The notes under the pieces were generated by a model that had not been told where the DNA came from, did no database searches, and worked only from the letters and a program-made list of their open reading frames with translations. A stretch of 64,000 nucleotides of DNA, from the NCBI GenBank assembly GCA_016710095.1, contig JADJLL010000009.1, positions 1-64,000 of the forward strand, in the 5' to 3' direction. The position numbers and the translations under genes were made by a program. Positions within the stretch are counted from its first letter, which is position 1; the number at the start of each line of letters is the position of its first letter. Positions 1-8,543 of the stretch are shown piece after piece. This stretch comes from Candidatus Eiseniibacteriota bacterium (GTDB lineage: Bacteria; Eisenbacteria; RBG-16-71-46).

Positions 1-38
1 GTAAGCTGCTCGTGCCCGCCAAGGAGACCCGTCCGTGA
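1..38 (+). CDS. C-terminal tail of an upstream gene (partial)
   Basis: One frame is open from the window edge to a TGA at 36-38 and would encode a tail ending KLLVPAKETRP. The stop overlaps the GTG start of the next gene as GTGA, the junction type used repeatedly in this operon, which is the main support. In flagellar operons the gene before fliK is often fliJ or a MotE-like protein, but eleven residues are too few to identify it. Confidence 0.4.
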   Translation, partial: KLLVPAKETRP

Positions 39-1795
39 ATACGATCGTGAACGTTCCCGCCGTCCCGCGCGGCGGATCCCGCGGCAACACGTCGTCGCAC
101 GAGACCGGCGGCGAGCTGGATTTCCAGCTCGCGCTCGGGCTCGCGGCCGCGTCGCAGTCGCGCGCTCCGCTCGAGACGCGCGCGAACGAAACGCGCCCGG
201 TCGACGCCGAGCGTCCGGAGAGTGAATCCCCGGCGCGCGAACAGGAGACGATCTCCGAGGACGAAGGCGCCGGCGACGGCGCTTCGGAGCGCGCGTCCGA
301 AGCCGCGCCGCGCGCGTCGGAGCAGGGCGAACGCATGCACGGGTCCCGCGCCCGTGCGGCGGCGGACTCGCGGGACACCACGCAGAACGTGGCGCGTCCC
401 GCGGCCGCCGCCGAAACCTCGGGCGAGCCGGTCACGGCATCCGGCGGCAAGCCCGCCGCCATGCCGTCGCCCGTCGCGCCCGTCGCGGCGAACGCGGCCA
501 GCGCCGCGACCGTGACCGCCGCGGCTTCCGCCCTGGCCGCCGCCGCCGCGCCGATGCCCGCCGTCGCCGACGGCGAAGCGCGCGCGCGCGTGGTGTCGCT
601 GCGTACGTCCGCGCCCGTCGCGATGCCCGTGCGCGCGAACGCGGCGCCCGTCGCGCCGGTGACGCCCGCCGTCACGGCGACCGCGTCGGCGCCGATCGCC
701 GCGCCCGCGGAGCAGGCCGTCGCGACGCCCGTGGGTGGAGCGCCGCCCGCTCCCGAACCCGTCGAAGGCGCCGGTGGTCCGCTCGCCCGTCCGCGCAACG
801 AGATCACGCCCGCGCCCGTGCGCCTGCCGTCCGCCGCGCCGCTCGCGCAGCAGGCCGCCGACGCGCTCGCGCAGCCCATGCTCATGGACGACGCGGCCGG
901 CGCGCCGCAGCAGGTGGCCGTCGCCGCCGTGCCCGCCGCGACCGCGCAGGTGGCGGAGACGATCGTCACCACGCTCGTCGCTCCGCGCGCGCCGAAGCCC
1001 GCGCGTGTGACGGCGAACGCGCCGGCGCCCGCGCCCGCGGCGAACGCCGCTCGCGCCGCCGAGCCCGAGGAGGCGCCCGCGCGTCCCGCGGCGAACGCCG
1101 CTCCCGTGGCTTCCGCCGCGCGTGCGCGGACGCAGTCCGACTCGCCGACCGGACGCGACGGGCAGGACTTCGCGCGCTCGAACGGCGGGAACGCGAACAC
1201 GGCTTCCGCGAACGCCGAGGCGCAGCCCGCCGCGGCGCCCGCGGCGAGCGCTCCGGTGAGCGCGGCCGCCACGGCGACCGCCGCCGGCAACGCGAGCGCG
1301 CCGGTCGTGGCGCCGACGTCGTCCGACGTGCTGGCCGGCAAGATGATCGCCGACCCGAACGCGGCGGCGGGAGCGCAGAACGTGAACGATCCGCGGCTCG
1401 AGCCCATGCGGCGCGCGGCCGACCAGGTGACGCTGCAGTTCCAGGGTGAGGCCGGCCTCGAGGGCCGGCTGCGCATCAGCGTGCGCGGCGACAGCGTGCG
1501 CGCTTCGATCCTGTCGTCGCACGACGGGACGCTCCAGCGCGCGGGCGGCGAGTTGAACGCGCTCAAGCGCGCGCTGGCGGATCAGGGATTCACCGACGCG
1601 AAGCTCTCGGTGCACGACACGCGTTCGCTCGCCACGACGGCGACGAGCCAGAGCCGGGAGCAGTCGCAGACGGGTGAGGAGCGGCGGCAGGGAGAGCCGC
1701 AGCGGAAGAACACGCAGGGACGCGAAACGCGGCAGGACGGCGGCGGCTCCAACCGGAGCCGGCGCGGGCCGCGCGACGAAAGGCGGGACGCATGA
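35..1795 (+). CDS. fliK: Flagellar hook-length control protein FliK
   Basis: Secreted molecular ruler that sets hook length and switches export specificity through FlhB. Start is GTG at 35 with AAGGAG at 21-26. The 586-residue protein has an Ala/Pro-rich, low-complexity N-terminal region to about residue 455, as expected of a ruler, followed by a compact Flg_hook domain at about 459-530 (VTLQFQGEAGLEGRLRISV and following) and a basic, Gln-rich tail. The low-complexity part gives no homology signal, so the call rests on the C-terminal domain and on position directly before flgD and flgE. The stop overlaps flgD by ATGA. Confidence 0.85.
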   Translation: MNTIVNVPAVPRGGSRGNTSSHETGGELDFQLALGLAAASQSRAPLETRANETRPVDAERPESESPAREQETISEDEGAGDGASERASEAAPRASEQGERMHGSRARAAADSRDTTQNVARPAAAAETSGEPVTASGGKPAAMPSPVAPVAANAASAATVTAAASALAAAAAPMPAVADGEARARVVSLRTSAPVAMPVRANAAPVAPVTPAVTATASAPIAAPAEQAVATPVGGAPPAPEPVEGAGGPLARPRNEITPAPVRLPSAAPLAQQAADALAQPMLMDDAAGAPQQVAVAAVPAATAQVAETIVTTLVAPRAPKPARVTANAPAPAPAANAARAAEPEEAPARPAANAAPVASAARARTQSDSPTGRDGQDFARSNGGNANTASANAEAQPAAAPAASAPVSAAATATAAGNASAPVVAPTSSDVLAGKMIADPNAAAGAQNVNDPRLEPMRRAADQVTLQFQGEAGLEGRLRISVRGDSVRASILSSHDGTLQRAGGELNALKRALADQGFTDAKLSVHDTRSLATTATSQSREQSQTGEERRQGEPQRKNTQGRETRQDGGGSNRSRRGPRDERRDA

Positions 1796-2652
1796 TCTCT
1801 CCGACCACCGCGCCGCAGTATTTCGGCACTTCGAGCACGACGGACACGGGCCCGAAGCAGACATTGGACAAGGACGCGTTCCTCACGCTGCTGGTCGCGC
1901 AGCTCAAGCACCAGGACCCCACCAGCCCGCTGCAGCCGCACGAACTCGCGGCGCAGCTCGCGCAGTTCACCAGCGTCGAGCAGCTCACGCAGCTCAACAG
2001 CTCCATGGAGTCGCAGACCGCGGCCGCGCACATGGCCACGCTCGTGGGACAGACGTCGCTGTCGGCGTCGCTCATCGGCCGCCAGGTGCTCGCGCTCGGC
2101 GATCAGGTGACCATTCCGACTTCCGGTTCCGGCTCGGTCCACCTCGAGGTGGGCACCGGTGGCGGCGCGGCCACGCTCAAGCTCATGAACTCGAGCGGCT
2201 CGGTCGTCGCGACCCGCGAACTCGGCCAGGTCAACGGTGGCGCCAGCGACGTCACGCTGCCGTCGGATCTCCCGCCCGGCACCTGGAGCTACTCCGTCGA
2301 AGTGAAGGGCGCGGGCGACAAGAACGTCTCGGTGACCACCTTCACGAAGGGCATCGTCTCGTCCATCGAGTTCAAGGACGGATCGATCGTGCTGCACATC
2401 GGCAAGATGGACGTCACGCTCGATTCGCTCGTGCAGATCGAGCCCGCGTCCACGTCGACCGGAACGTCGGGCGGCAGTGGCGGCGGCAGCGGCTCGGGCT
2501 CCGGCTCGGGCGGCACCGACGGTTCCACGGGCTCCGGCCCGGACGGCGACACGAAGGATCCCGGCGACATCGAGTGGACGCGCGGACTCTCCGCGCCCAT
2601 CGGCGCGGTGAGAACCGTGCTCGAAAGGCTCACGGGCATTTCGGTCTTCTGA
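1792..2652 (+). CDS. flgD: Flagellar hook capping protein FlgD
   Basis: Scaffold cap at the growing hook tip that helps FlgE polymerise. The N-terminal signature is clear: DKDAFLTLLVAQLKHQDP then LAAQLAQFTSVEQLTQLN at about residues 22-66. A beta-rich middle region (about 85-200) fits the FlgD Ig/tudor part. After it comes a Gly-Ser linker (about 223-245) and a short charged tail, an extension not needed for capping. At 286 residues it is slightly longer than typical FlgD. The start overlaps fliK by four bases; a 74-base gap precedes flgE. Confidence 0.93.
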   Translation: MISPTTAPQYFGTSSTTDTGPKQTLDKDAFLTLLVAQLKHQDPTSPLQPHELAAQLAQFTSVEQLTQLNSSMESQTAAAHMATLVGQTSLSASLIGRQVLALGDQVTIPTSGSGSVHLEVGTGGGAATLKLMNSSGSVVATRELGQVNGGASDVTLPSDLPPGTWSYSVEVKGAGDKNVSVTTFTKGIVSSIEFKDGSIVLHIGKMDVTLDSLVQIEPASTSTGTSGGSGGGSGSGSGSGGTDGSTGSGPDGDTKDPGDIEWTRGLSAPIGAVRTVLERLTGISVF

Positions 2653-2726
2653 CCGGACACGATTTTCGAACGAACGAAAACGAATCGTCACGAGGGAAGC
2701 AGTTCAACGAGGGAGAACCCCAAGCC

Positions 2727-3980
2727 ATGATGCGAGCGCTCTTCGCCGGCGTGTCCGGTCTGCGAAACCACCAGACCAAGATGGACGTGATCGGCAACAA
2801 CATCGCCAACGTCAACACGACCGCCTTCAAGTCGTCGCGCGTGACGTTCAAGGAAGCGTTCGTGCAGCTCCTGCAGGGCGCCTCGCGCCCGCCGGGCAAC
2901 ACGGGCGGTATCAACCCGATCCAGATCGGTACGGGCATGAACGTGGCGAGCATCGACCAGCTGTTCACGCAGGGCTCGCTCGAAACGACCGGCCAGCCGC
3001 TCGACCTCGCCATCCAGGGCGACGCGCTGTTCGTGTGCTCCGACGGTCCGCGCCGCGTGTTCACGCGTGCCGGCAACTTCCAGCTCGACGCGCAGGGTCA
3101 CCTCATCTCGCCGAGCTCGGGCTTCATCGTGCAGGGCATCAACGCCGACGCGCTCGGCAACTTCTCGACGGCCGCGGCGATCGGCGACGTGCAGCTGCGT
3201 CTCGGCGACAAGGCGCCCGCGCAGGCGACCGACATGGTCACGCTGTCGGGCAACCTCGACGCGAACGCCGACGTGGGCGACACGCACATGATGGGCATCA
3301 CGGTCTACGACAGCACGGGCGCGCCGCACAACCTGCAGCTCACGTTCACGAAGACCGCGACGGGCGCGTGGGACTGGGCGCCGGCGTGCTCGACCGCGGG
3401 CGTGACCCCGGCCGGCAGCGGCTCGGTGACGTTCAGCAACACGGGCAGCATCTCGTCGTTCACGTATCCCGGCGGCGGCAACGTCGTGACGCTCACGCCG
3501 ACGGGCGGCGGCGCGCCGTTCAACGTGTCGATCAATCCCGGCACGATCAACGGCATCGACGGCCTCGCGAGCTTCACGAATCCGTCGAACGCCGTCATCA
3601 GCAGCCAGAACGGTTACCAGGCCGGCTCGCTGCAGAGCATCAGCGTGGACCCGCGAGGGGTCATCACGGGCTACTTCACGAACGGCGTCAGCCGCTCGCT
3701 CGCCCAGATCTCGCTCGCGCAGTTCACGAACCCGTCCGGCCTCCTGCGTTCGGGCGACAACACCTACCTCGAGTCCGCGAACTCGGGCGGTCCCGTCGTC
3801 GGCTTCGCGGGCGGCACGATCACCTCGTCCATCACGCCGGGCGCGCTCGAAGGTTCGAACGTGGACATCTCGGCGGAGTTCACGAACATGATCATCGCGC
3901 AGCGCGGATTCCAGGCGAACGCCCGCGTCATCTCGACCGCGGACGACATGCTCAACGAGCTCGTGAACCTGCGCCGTTAA
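2727..3980 (+). CDS. flgE: Flagellar hook protein FlgE
   Basis: Main subunit of the hook. The 417-residue protein begins MMRALFAGVSGLRNHQTKMD and continues into the rod/hook signature IGNNIANVNTTAFKSSRVTF. It ends with the matching C-terminal helix (EFTNMIIAQRGFQANARVIS), so both D0 helices are intact. The frame is open upstream across flgD, but the family start is ATG 2727 (ATG 2730 is possible), preceded by GAGGGAG. A single Cys sits in a loop of the central domain. Likely co-transcribed with fliK-flgD; no convincing promoter is visible in the gap upstream. Confidence 0.95.
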   Translation: MMRALFAGVSGLRNHQTKMDVIGNNIANVNTTAFKSSRVTFKEAFVQLLQGASRPPGNTGGINPIQIGTGMNVASIDQLFTQGSLETTGQPLDLAIQGDALFVCSDGPRRVFTRAGNFQLDAQGHLISPSSGFIVQGINADALGNFSTAAAIGDVQLRLGDKAPAQATDMVTLSGNLDANADVGDTHMMGITVYDSTGAPHNLQLTFTKTATGAWDWAPACSTAGVTPAGSGSVTFSNTGSISSFTYPGGGNVVTLTPTGGGAPFNVSINPGTINGIDGLASFTNPSNAVISSQNGYQAGSLQSISVDPRGVITGYFTNGVSRSLAQISLAQFTNPSGLLRSGDNTYLESANSGGPVVGFAGGTITSSITPGALEGSNVDISAEFTNMIIAQRGFQANARVISTADDMLNELVNLRR

Positions 3981-4298
3981 CAACATCCCCGGCGGGGTCG
4001 CGGGGCGCTTCCGGGCGCCTCCGCGGCCTGCCGCTCCGGCGAGAGCATTCCGGAAACTTCTGCCGTCGCGGCCGGAAGACTCGGCCGCCCCTCCGTCGCT
4101 CCGCCGCCCGCGCCTTCCCGGGGCGCCGCGGACGCCCGGCGTCGCGCTCTCGCGCAGACGCCCTTTTCGCCGCCATTTGCGCCCGTGTTCCGGCCGGCGC
4201 GCGGGTCGCGATTTTCGCCCCCTTTCGTGGCACCGCGGTTGCAGTAGCCGGTGTGGATTTCCGGCTGCTCCCACACCCACCACCCACGGCAGGGACGC
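3981..4298 (+). other. Intergenic region flgE-fliL
   Basis: This 318-base gap has no credible gene. Its first part is GC-rich with only a weak short hairpin (CCCC-GGC-GGGG) just after the flgE stop. The last 75 bases hold a sigma-54 promoter (4228-4243) and the fliL leader. It therefore separates the fliK-flgD-flgE unit from the fliL operon. Confidence 0.7.
4228..4243 (+). promoter_or_regulatory. Sigma-54 (RpoN) promoter for the fliL operon
   Basis: TGGCACCGCGGTTGCA matches the sigma-54 consensus TGGCAC-N5-TTGCW at all fixed positions, with GG at 4229-4230 and GC at 4241-4242 exactly ten bases apart. Transcription would start near 4254, about 45 bases before the fliL ATG. It lies in the only long gap of the early flagellar block. 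An RpoN-dependent activator of the FlrC/FleQ type is implied but is not encoded in the window. Confidence 0.82.
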
Positions 4299-4886
4299 AT
4301 GAGCGAAGAGAAGAAGGAACCCCAGGAGGGGCAGGAAGGCGGGGCTCCCGCCGCGAAGCCCAAGGCCGCCGAGCCGGCCCCCGTCGTCATGGCGGGCGTG
4401 GTGCTCGTCGCGCTGCTGATCGGTGCGGCCCTCGGCGCGCTCGTGCTCGCCCCCCGCGTCATCTCGTCGCGCCAGCAGGCGGCGCTCGCCGAGGCGAAGG
4501 ACCCGCACGCGGAGAAGGGCAAGAAGAAGAAGGACAAGAAGCACGAGAAGAAGAAGGAAGGCGAGGGCGAGGGCAAGGCGAAGGTGTACCGCCTCGACAA
4601 CATCATCGTGAACCCGGCGAACTCCGACGGTCAGCGGTTCCTGATGTGCTCCATCGCCATCCAGGCGGACGACCCCGAAGCGCTCGACGTCCTGCGCGAG
4701 CATGAGATCGAACTGCGCGACCGCGTCGTCACCCTGCTCGCCGCCGAGAGCCTCGAGTCCCTCACCGCCGCCGGCGTCCGCGACAGCCTGAGGCAGCGCA
4801 TCCTCACCGCCATCGTTCCGGTGCTCGGTGAAGAGGGCGAGGGCGTCGAGCTCCAGGTGTACCTGCCCCAGTTCGTGATCCAGTGA
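4299..4886 (+). CDS. fliL: Flagellar basal body-associated protein FliL
   Basis: Single-pass inner membrane protein around the stator that supports torque and stator stability. The 195-residue protein has an acidic/Ala-rich N-terminus, a transmembrane segment at about residues 30-52 (VVMAGVVLVALLIGAALGAL), a Lys/Glu-rich charged linker (about 70-98) and a periplasmic FliL domain ending LQVYLPQFVIQ. The long KKKKDKKHEKKK-type linker is unusual in composition. ATG 4299 is chosen over an upstream in-frame GTG because of the AGGGA ribosome site and the position of the sigma-54 promoter. First gene of the fliL-M-N-OP-Q-R unit. Confidence 0.85.
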   Translation: MSEEKKEPQEGQEGGAPAAKPKAAEPAPVVMAGVVLVALLIGAALGALVLAPRVISSRQQAALAEAKDPHAEKGKKKKDKKHEKKKEGEGEGKAKVYRLDNIIVNPANSDGQRFLMCSIAIQADDPEALDVLREHEIELRDRVVTLLAAESLESLTAAGVRDSLRQRILTAIVPVLGEEGEGVELQVYLPQFVIQ

Positions 4887-4908
4887 CGCCGAGGACACGG
4901 GAGCGCGC

Positions 4909-5985
4909 ATGAACGAAGGCCTGAACCAAAAAGACGTCGATTCACTGCTCAAGCGGACGTCGTCGGGTGGCAAGGTCACCGCCGACTCGCTGACGCAGCG
5001 CGAAATCGACGCGATCCTCCAGAAGACGACGCCGGTGCCGCTGGCGCCCGTCGTCAGCGAGGACATCGTTCCCTACAACTTCAGCCGCCCGCCGCGCGTC
5101 TCCAAGGACCGCCGGGCGAACCTGGAGTCCATCTACACGCGCTATTCGCTCAGCGTGCAGGCGCTGCTGTCGTCCATGCTGCGCATGCCGGTGGACGTGG
5201 TCGTGGGGAGCGTCGAACAGGCGATGTTCTCGGAGTTCATCCTGTCGCTCGGCACGCCGTGCGCGTCGTTCGTGTTCGCGATCGGCGACCGCATGGGTGG
5301 CGAAGGCGCGATGGACCTGAGCACGGACTTCGCGTTCCACCTCGTCGACCGCCTCTTCGGCGGCCCCGGCGACCCGCAGGCGCTGCAGCGTCCGCTCACC
5401 GGTCTCGAGCAGGCGGTCGTGCGCAACGTCGCCGATCGCGCGCTCGGCCTGCTGCGCGAAGCGTGGACGGAGCACCTCACGTTCGAGCCGCGGATCATCG
5501 GCTTCGAGTCGAACCCCGAAATGCTCCAGATCACGAGCCGCGAAGACAACGTGCTCGTGACGAACCTCGAGATCCGTTCGTCGCTCTTCAACGGCTTCAT
5601 CACGCTGTGCCTGCCGATGTCGTCGCTCGAGTCCTTCCTCCAGGAGAAGGGCTCCGGCCGGTCGCACGTGAAGCAGTCGGAGGCCGATGCCGCGGCGTAC
5701 CGCCATCAGGTCGAGGAGAACCTGCATCACGCGCACCTCGGCGTGTCCGCGCGTTTCCCGACGCTGTGGCTCAGCGCGCGCCAGATCTCCGATCTCCAGC
5801 CCGGCCGCGTGCTGCACACCGGCCAGTCCTGTGACCAGCCCGTCGAACTGCTCGTGAACGAACGGCTCCGCTTCATGGGCTCGCTCGGTCAGTCCCGCGG
5901 GCATCTCGGCATCCGCGTCGTCGAACACGTCCAGAAGCCGGTCGCCGCGCGTCCGGTCCAGTCCAAGCAAGGGAGGGTGCTGTGA
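4909..5985 (+). CDS. fliM: Flagellar motor switch protein FliM
   Basis: C-ring protein that binds CheY-P and sets the direction of rotation. The N-terminus carries the CheY-binding motif in the form GLNQKDVDSLLKRT (family LSQxEIDALL). The middle domain contains the usual NLESIYTRYSLSVQALL helix and the GG-type loop, and the C-terminal SpoA domain covers about residues 255-335. Length (358) is normal. The stop overlaps the fliN GTG start by four bases. Confidence 0.95.
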   Translation: MNEGLNQKDVDSLLKRTSSGGKVTADSLTQREIDAILQKTTPVPLAPVVSEDIVPYNFSRPPRVSKDRRANLESIYTRYSLSVQALLSSMLRMPVDVVVGSVEQAMFSEFILSLGTPCASFVFAIGDRMGGEGAMDLSTDFAFHLVDRLFGGPGDPQALQRPLTGLEQAVVRNVADRALGLLREAWTEHLTFEPRIIGFESNPEMLQITSREDNVLVTNLEIRSSLFNGFITLCLPMSSLESFLQEKGSGRSHVKQSEADAAAYRHQVEENLHHAHLGVSARFPTLWLSARQISDLQPGRVLHTGQSCDQPVELLVNERLRFMGSLGQSRGHLGIRVVEHVQKPVAARPVQSKQGRVL

Positions 5986-6308
5986 GCTTCCACGATCCGT
6001 CCGCGGCCGTGCCGTCGCTGGTGGAGATGCCGGGCTCCGAGAACGCGGGTTCTCCGGCCTTCGACGCGCTGCTCGACGTCTCGATGCCCGTCGCGATCGA
6101 GATCGGGCGCGCGAGCATGACCGTGCAGGAGATCCTGCAGCTCGGGATCGGCGCGGTCGTCCAGCTCGATCGCATCGTCGGCGAGCCCGTGGACATCTAC
6201 GTCAGCGACCGCAAGTTCGCGCAGGGCGAAGTCGTCGTCGTCGGCGAGCACTTCGGCGTGCGCATCACGAAGGTGCTCGGCGGCGTCAACGCGGAGGCCG
6301 CGGCGTGA
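5982..6308 (+). CDS. fliN: Flagellar motor switch protein FliN
   Basis: C-ring subunit that forms the base of the switch with FliM. It is 108 residues: a short variable N-terminus, then a complete SpoA domain (LLDVSMPVAIEIGRASMTV, ILQLGIGAVVQLDRIVGEPV, FAQGEVVVVGEHFGVRIT). GTG start at 5982 overlaps the fliM stop as GTGA, and its own stop overlaps the next start. Confidence 0.95.
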   Translation: MSFHDPSAAVPSLVEMPGSENAGSPAFDALLDVSMPVAIEIGRASMTVQEILQLGIGAVVQLDRIVGEPVDIYVSDRKFAQGEVVVVGEHFGVRITKVLGGVNAEAAA

Positions 6309-7525
6309 CGGGTTCCGCCGGCATGGGCCTGTTCGCCGCGCTCGGCGTGACGCTCGGGCTCTGTCTCGTGGCCGCGTGGCTGCTTCGCCGGCTCACGCCC
6401 GGCGCGGTGCTCGCGGGCCGCGGACTGCCGCTGCGCGTGCTGCAGCGGACGTCGCTCGGGCCGAAGCAGGGCGTCGCGCTCGTGCAGGTCGGCAAGCGCG
6501 TGCTCGTCGTCTCCACCGCCGAGAACGGCGCGAGCCTGCTCGCCGAGCTCGACGGTGAGGATCGCGACCACGTGCTCACGCCGATTCCCAGCGCCGCGTC
6601 GCCGGTCGTCGCCGGCGCGGTGGACGTCCGTGCGCTGCTCGGCGGAGTCGCCCGCGCGGCCCGCGGCGGCGCGGGGCTGCTCGCGCTCGCCGCGACGCTC
6701 GCGTTCGGCGCGTCGTTCGTTTCGCCCTCGCCGGCCCACGCGCAGCACATCACGGCGCCGGCCCCGGTGAAGGGCGCGGTCGCCAAGGTGCCGCCCGCGA
6801 CGCCGGCGCGCGTCGCGTCCGGTCTGCAGGCGCCGGTCGTCTCGCCGCCGCCGATGCCGCAGGTGGACATCCGCATCGGCGAGGGCAAGGACGCGATCCG
6901 CCTTTCCGGCGCGGTCGGCCTCGTCATCTTCCTGGGCGTGCTCACGCTGCTGCCCGCGCTGTTCCTGCTCATGACGAGCTTCACGCGCATCCTGATCGTG
7001 CTGCACTTCCTGCGCTCCGCGATGGGCACGCAGACGGTGCCGCCGGGGCAGGTGCTCGTCGCGCTCGCCGTGCTGCTCACGGGCGTCGTCATGCATCCCG
7101 TGCTCGAAGAGACGAACCGCACGGCGCTGCAGCCGTACTTCGCCGGCCAGATCGAGCAGGCGCAGGCGTACAACCTCGCGCTCCAGCCGTTCCGCGGCTT
7201 CATGCTCCGCAACGTCCGCGAACAGGACCTCACGACGTTCGCCGAGATGTCGGGCATCGAGTCGGTGCGCGACGAGAACGAGCTGCCCACGATCGTCGTC
7301 GTCTCCGCGTTCGTGATCAGCGAGCTGCGCACGGCTTTCCAGATGGGCTTCGTGCTGTACCTGCCGTTCGTCGTGGTGGACGTCGTCGTCGCGTCGGTCC
7401 TCATGAGCCTCGGCATGTTCATGCTCCCGCCGGTCATGATCTCGATGCCGCTCAAGCTGCTGCTCTTCGTGCTCGCCGACGGCTGGACCCTCGTGGTCCA
7501 GAACCTCGTCGGCAGCTTCAAGTGA
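6305..7525 (+). CDS. fliP: FliO-FliP fusion, flagellar export gate protein
   Basis: Core export-gate protein carrying a FliO-like module in front. Residues 1-100 resemble FliO: one transmembrane helix (GLFAALGVTLGLCLVAAWLL) followed by the small domain (LPLRVLQRTSLGPKQGVALV, VGKRVLVVSTAENGASLL). A signal-peptide-like stretch follows at about 122-148 (LLALAATLAFGASF then AHAQ). FliP begins near residue 190 with its transmembrane helices and FLLMTSFTRILIVLHFLRSA. FliP normally starts with a cleaved signal peptide and FliO is a separate protein. No stop codon occurs in any frame from 6559 to 6767, so a simple frameshift cannot separate them. Signal peptidase could still divide the product. Confidence 0.88.
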   Translation: MTGSAGMGLFAALGVTLGLCLVAAWLLRRLTPGAVLAGRGLPLRVLQRTSLGPKQGVALVQVGKRVLVVSTAENGASLLAELDGEDRDHVLTPIPSAASPVVAGAVDVRALLGGVARAARGGAGLLALAATLAFGASFVSPSPAHAQHITAPAPVKGAVAKVPPATPARVASGLQAPVVSPPPMPQVDIRIGEGKDAIRLSGAVGLVIFLGVLTLLPALFLLMTSFTRILIVLHFLRSAMGTQTVPPGQVLVALAVLLTGVVMHPVLEETNRTALQPYFAGQIEQAQAYNLALQPFRGFMLRNVREQDLTTFAEMSGIESVRDENELPTIVVVSAFVISELRTAFQMGFVLYLPFVVVDVVVASVLMSLGMFMLPPVMISMPLKLLLFVLADGWTLVVQNLVGSFK

Positions 7526-7535
7526 GGTCGCATCC

Positions 7536-7805
7536 GTGAACGGACAGCTGGCGGTGGATCTGGTGCGTCAGGCGGTGATGCTCTCGCTCGCGGTGGCCGC
7601 GCCGCTGCTCGCGACGGCGCTCGTCGTGGGCATCCTCGTGAGCCTCGTCCAGGCGGTGACGCAGCTGCAGGAGCAGACGCTCACGTTCATCCCGAAGCTG
7701 CTCACGATCTCGCTCGTGTTCGTGCTCACGCTGCCGTGGGCGCTCACGCGTCTCGTCGAATACCTCGCGGGCGTCATCCGCAGCCTGCCCACGCTGGTGT
7801 CCTGA
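7536..7805 (+). CDS. fliQ: Flagellar export gate protein FliQ
   Basis: Small gate subunit with two transmembrane hairpins. The 89 residues show the family pattern (VDLVRQAVMLSLAVAAPLLA, VQAVTQLQEQTLTFIPKLL). GTG start ten bases after fliOP; TGATG junction with fliR. Confidence 0.95.
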   Translation: MNGQLAVDLVRQAVMLSLAVAAPLLATALVVGILVSLVQAVTQLQEQTLTFIPKLLTISLVFVLTLPWALTRLVEYLAGVIRSLPTLVS

Positions 7806-8543
7806 TGACCGTGTTCCCCGACTTCCTGCAGGCGGCGATGTCGCCGGATCGTTGGCCCACGTTCGTGCTCATCACGGCGCGGATCGGCGGGCTGATGCTC
7901 ACCGCCCCGGGCTGGTCGGGCACGTCGCTGCCGCGCCTCGTGCGCACGGCGCTCACCGTCGTGCTCGCGGCGCTGCTGCTGCCGACGACGCCGGTCGCGC
8001 ACCTGCCGCAGGGTGATCGACATCCCGCTGCCCGTCGCGGCCGAGATGGCGATCGGGCTCATCATCGGCCTGGCCGCCGGCGGTGATCGTGCAGGCGCTG
8101 GCGCTCGCCGGCGAAGTCATGTCCATGCAGATGGGCCTGTCGATCGCGCCGAGCTACTCGCCGATTCCCGAACTCATGGTCTCGGGCATCGGGCCGCTCA
8201 CGTCCATGCTCGGGCTCATCCTCTACTTCTCGATCGGCGGCCACCTCGTGCTGCTCCGCGGCCTCGCCGAAAGCCTGCAGACGCTCCCGCCCGGAGGCGG
8301 CATCGCGTTCGGGGCGGGGGAGCACGCGTCCATCGTGCTCGCCGGACAGATCTTCAGCTGCGCGATCAGCGCCGCGGCGCCCGTGATGGTCGCGCTGCTG
8401 CTCACGAACGTCGCGCTCGGCATCCTCAGCCGCGCCGTGCCGCAGCTCAACGCCATGATGGTCTCGTTCCCGCTGTCGATCGGGGTCGGACTGCTCATGT
8501 TCTCGGTGTCCTTGCCCATCGTCGCGTCCGTCGTCGCCGTCCG
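7805..8543 (+). pseudogene. fliR: Flagellar export gate protein FliR, frame broken twice
   Basis: FliR completes the FliPQR gate. The protein is readable from ATG 7805 (MTVFPDFLQAAMSPDRWP) in one frame to about 8005, in a second frame to about 8075 (IDIPLPVAAEMAIGLIIGLA), and in a third to about 8535 (VQALALAGEVMSMQMGLSIA to MFSVSLPIVASVV). All pieces are in order and well conserved, and restoring a dinucleotide at each break repairs the frame. The last dozen or so residues are missing where the sequence jumps into flhB. Sequencing error is favoured over loss of function because every neighbouring export gene is intact. Confidence 0.82.

Noticed and set aside
35..1400. Alternating GCC/GCG/CCC repeats inside fliK as a tandem repeat
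   Set aside because: The repetition is a loose result of Ala/Pro codon use with no fixed unit.
3981..4010. Short hairpin after flgE as an intrinsic terminator
   Set aside because: Only four base pairs, no T tract, many equivalent pairings in GC-rich DNA.
2687..5066. Long minus-strand frame across flgE and fliL
   Set aside because: Low-complexity Arg/His/Asp-rich translation opposite well conserved flagellar genes.
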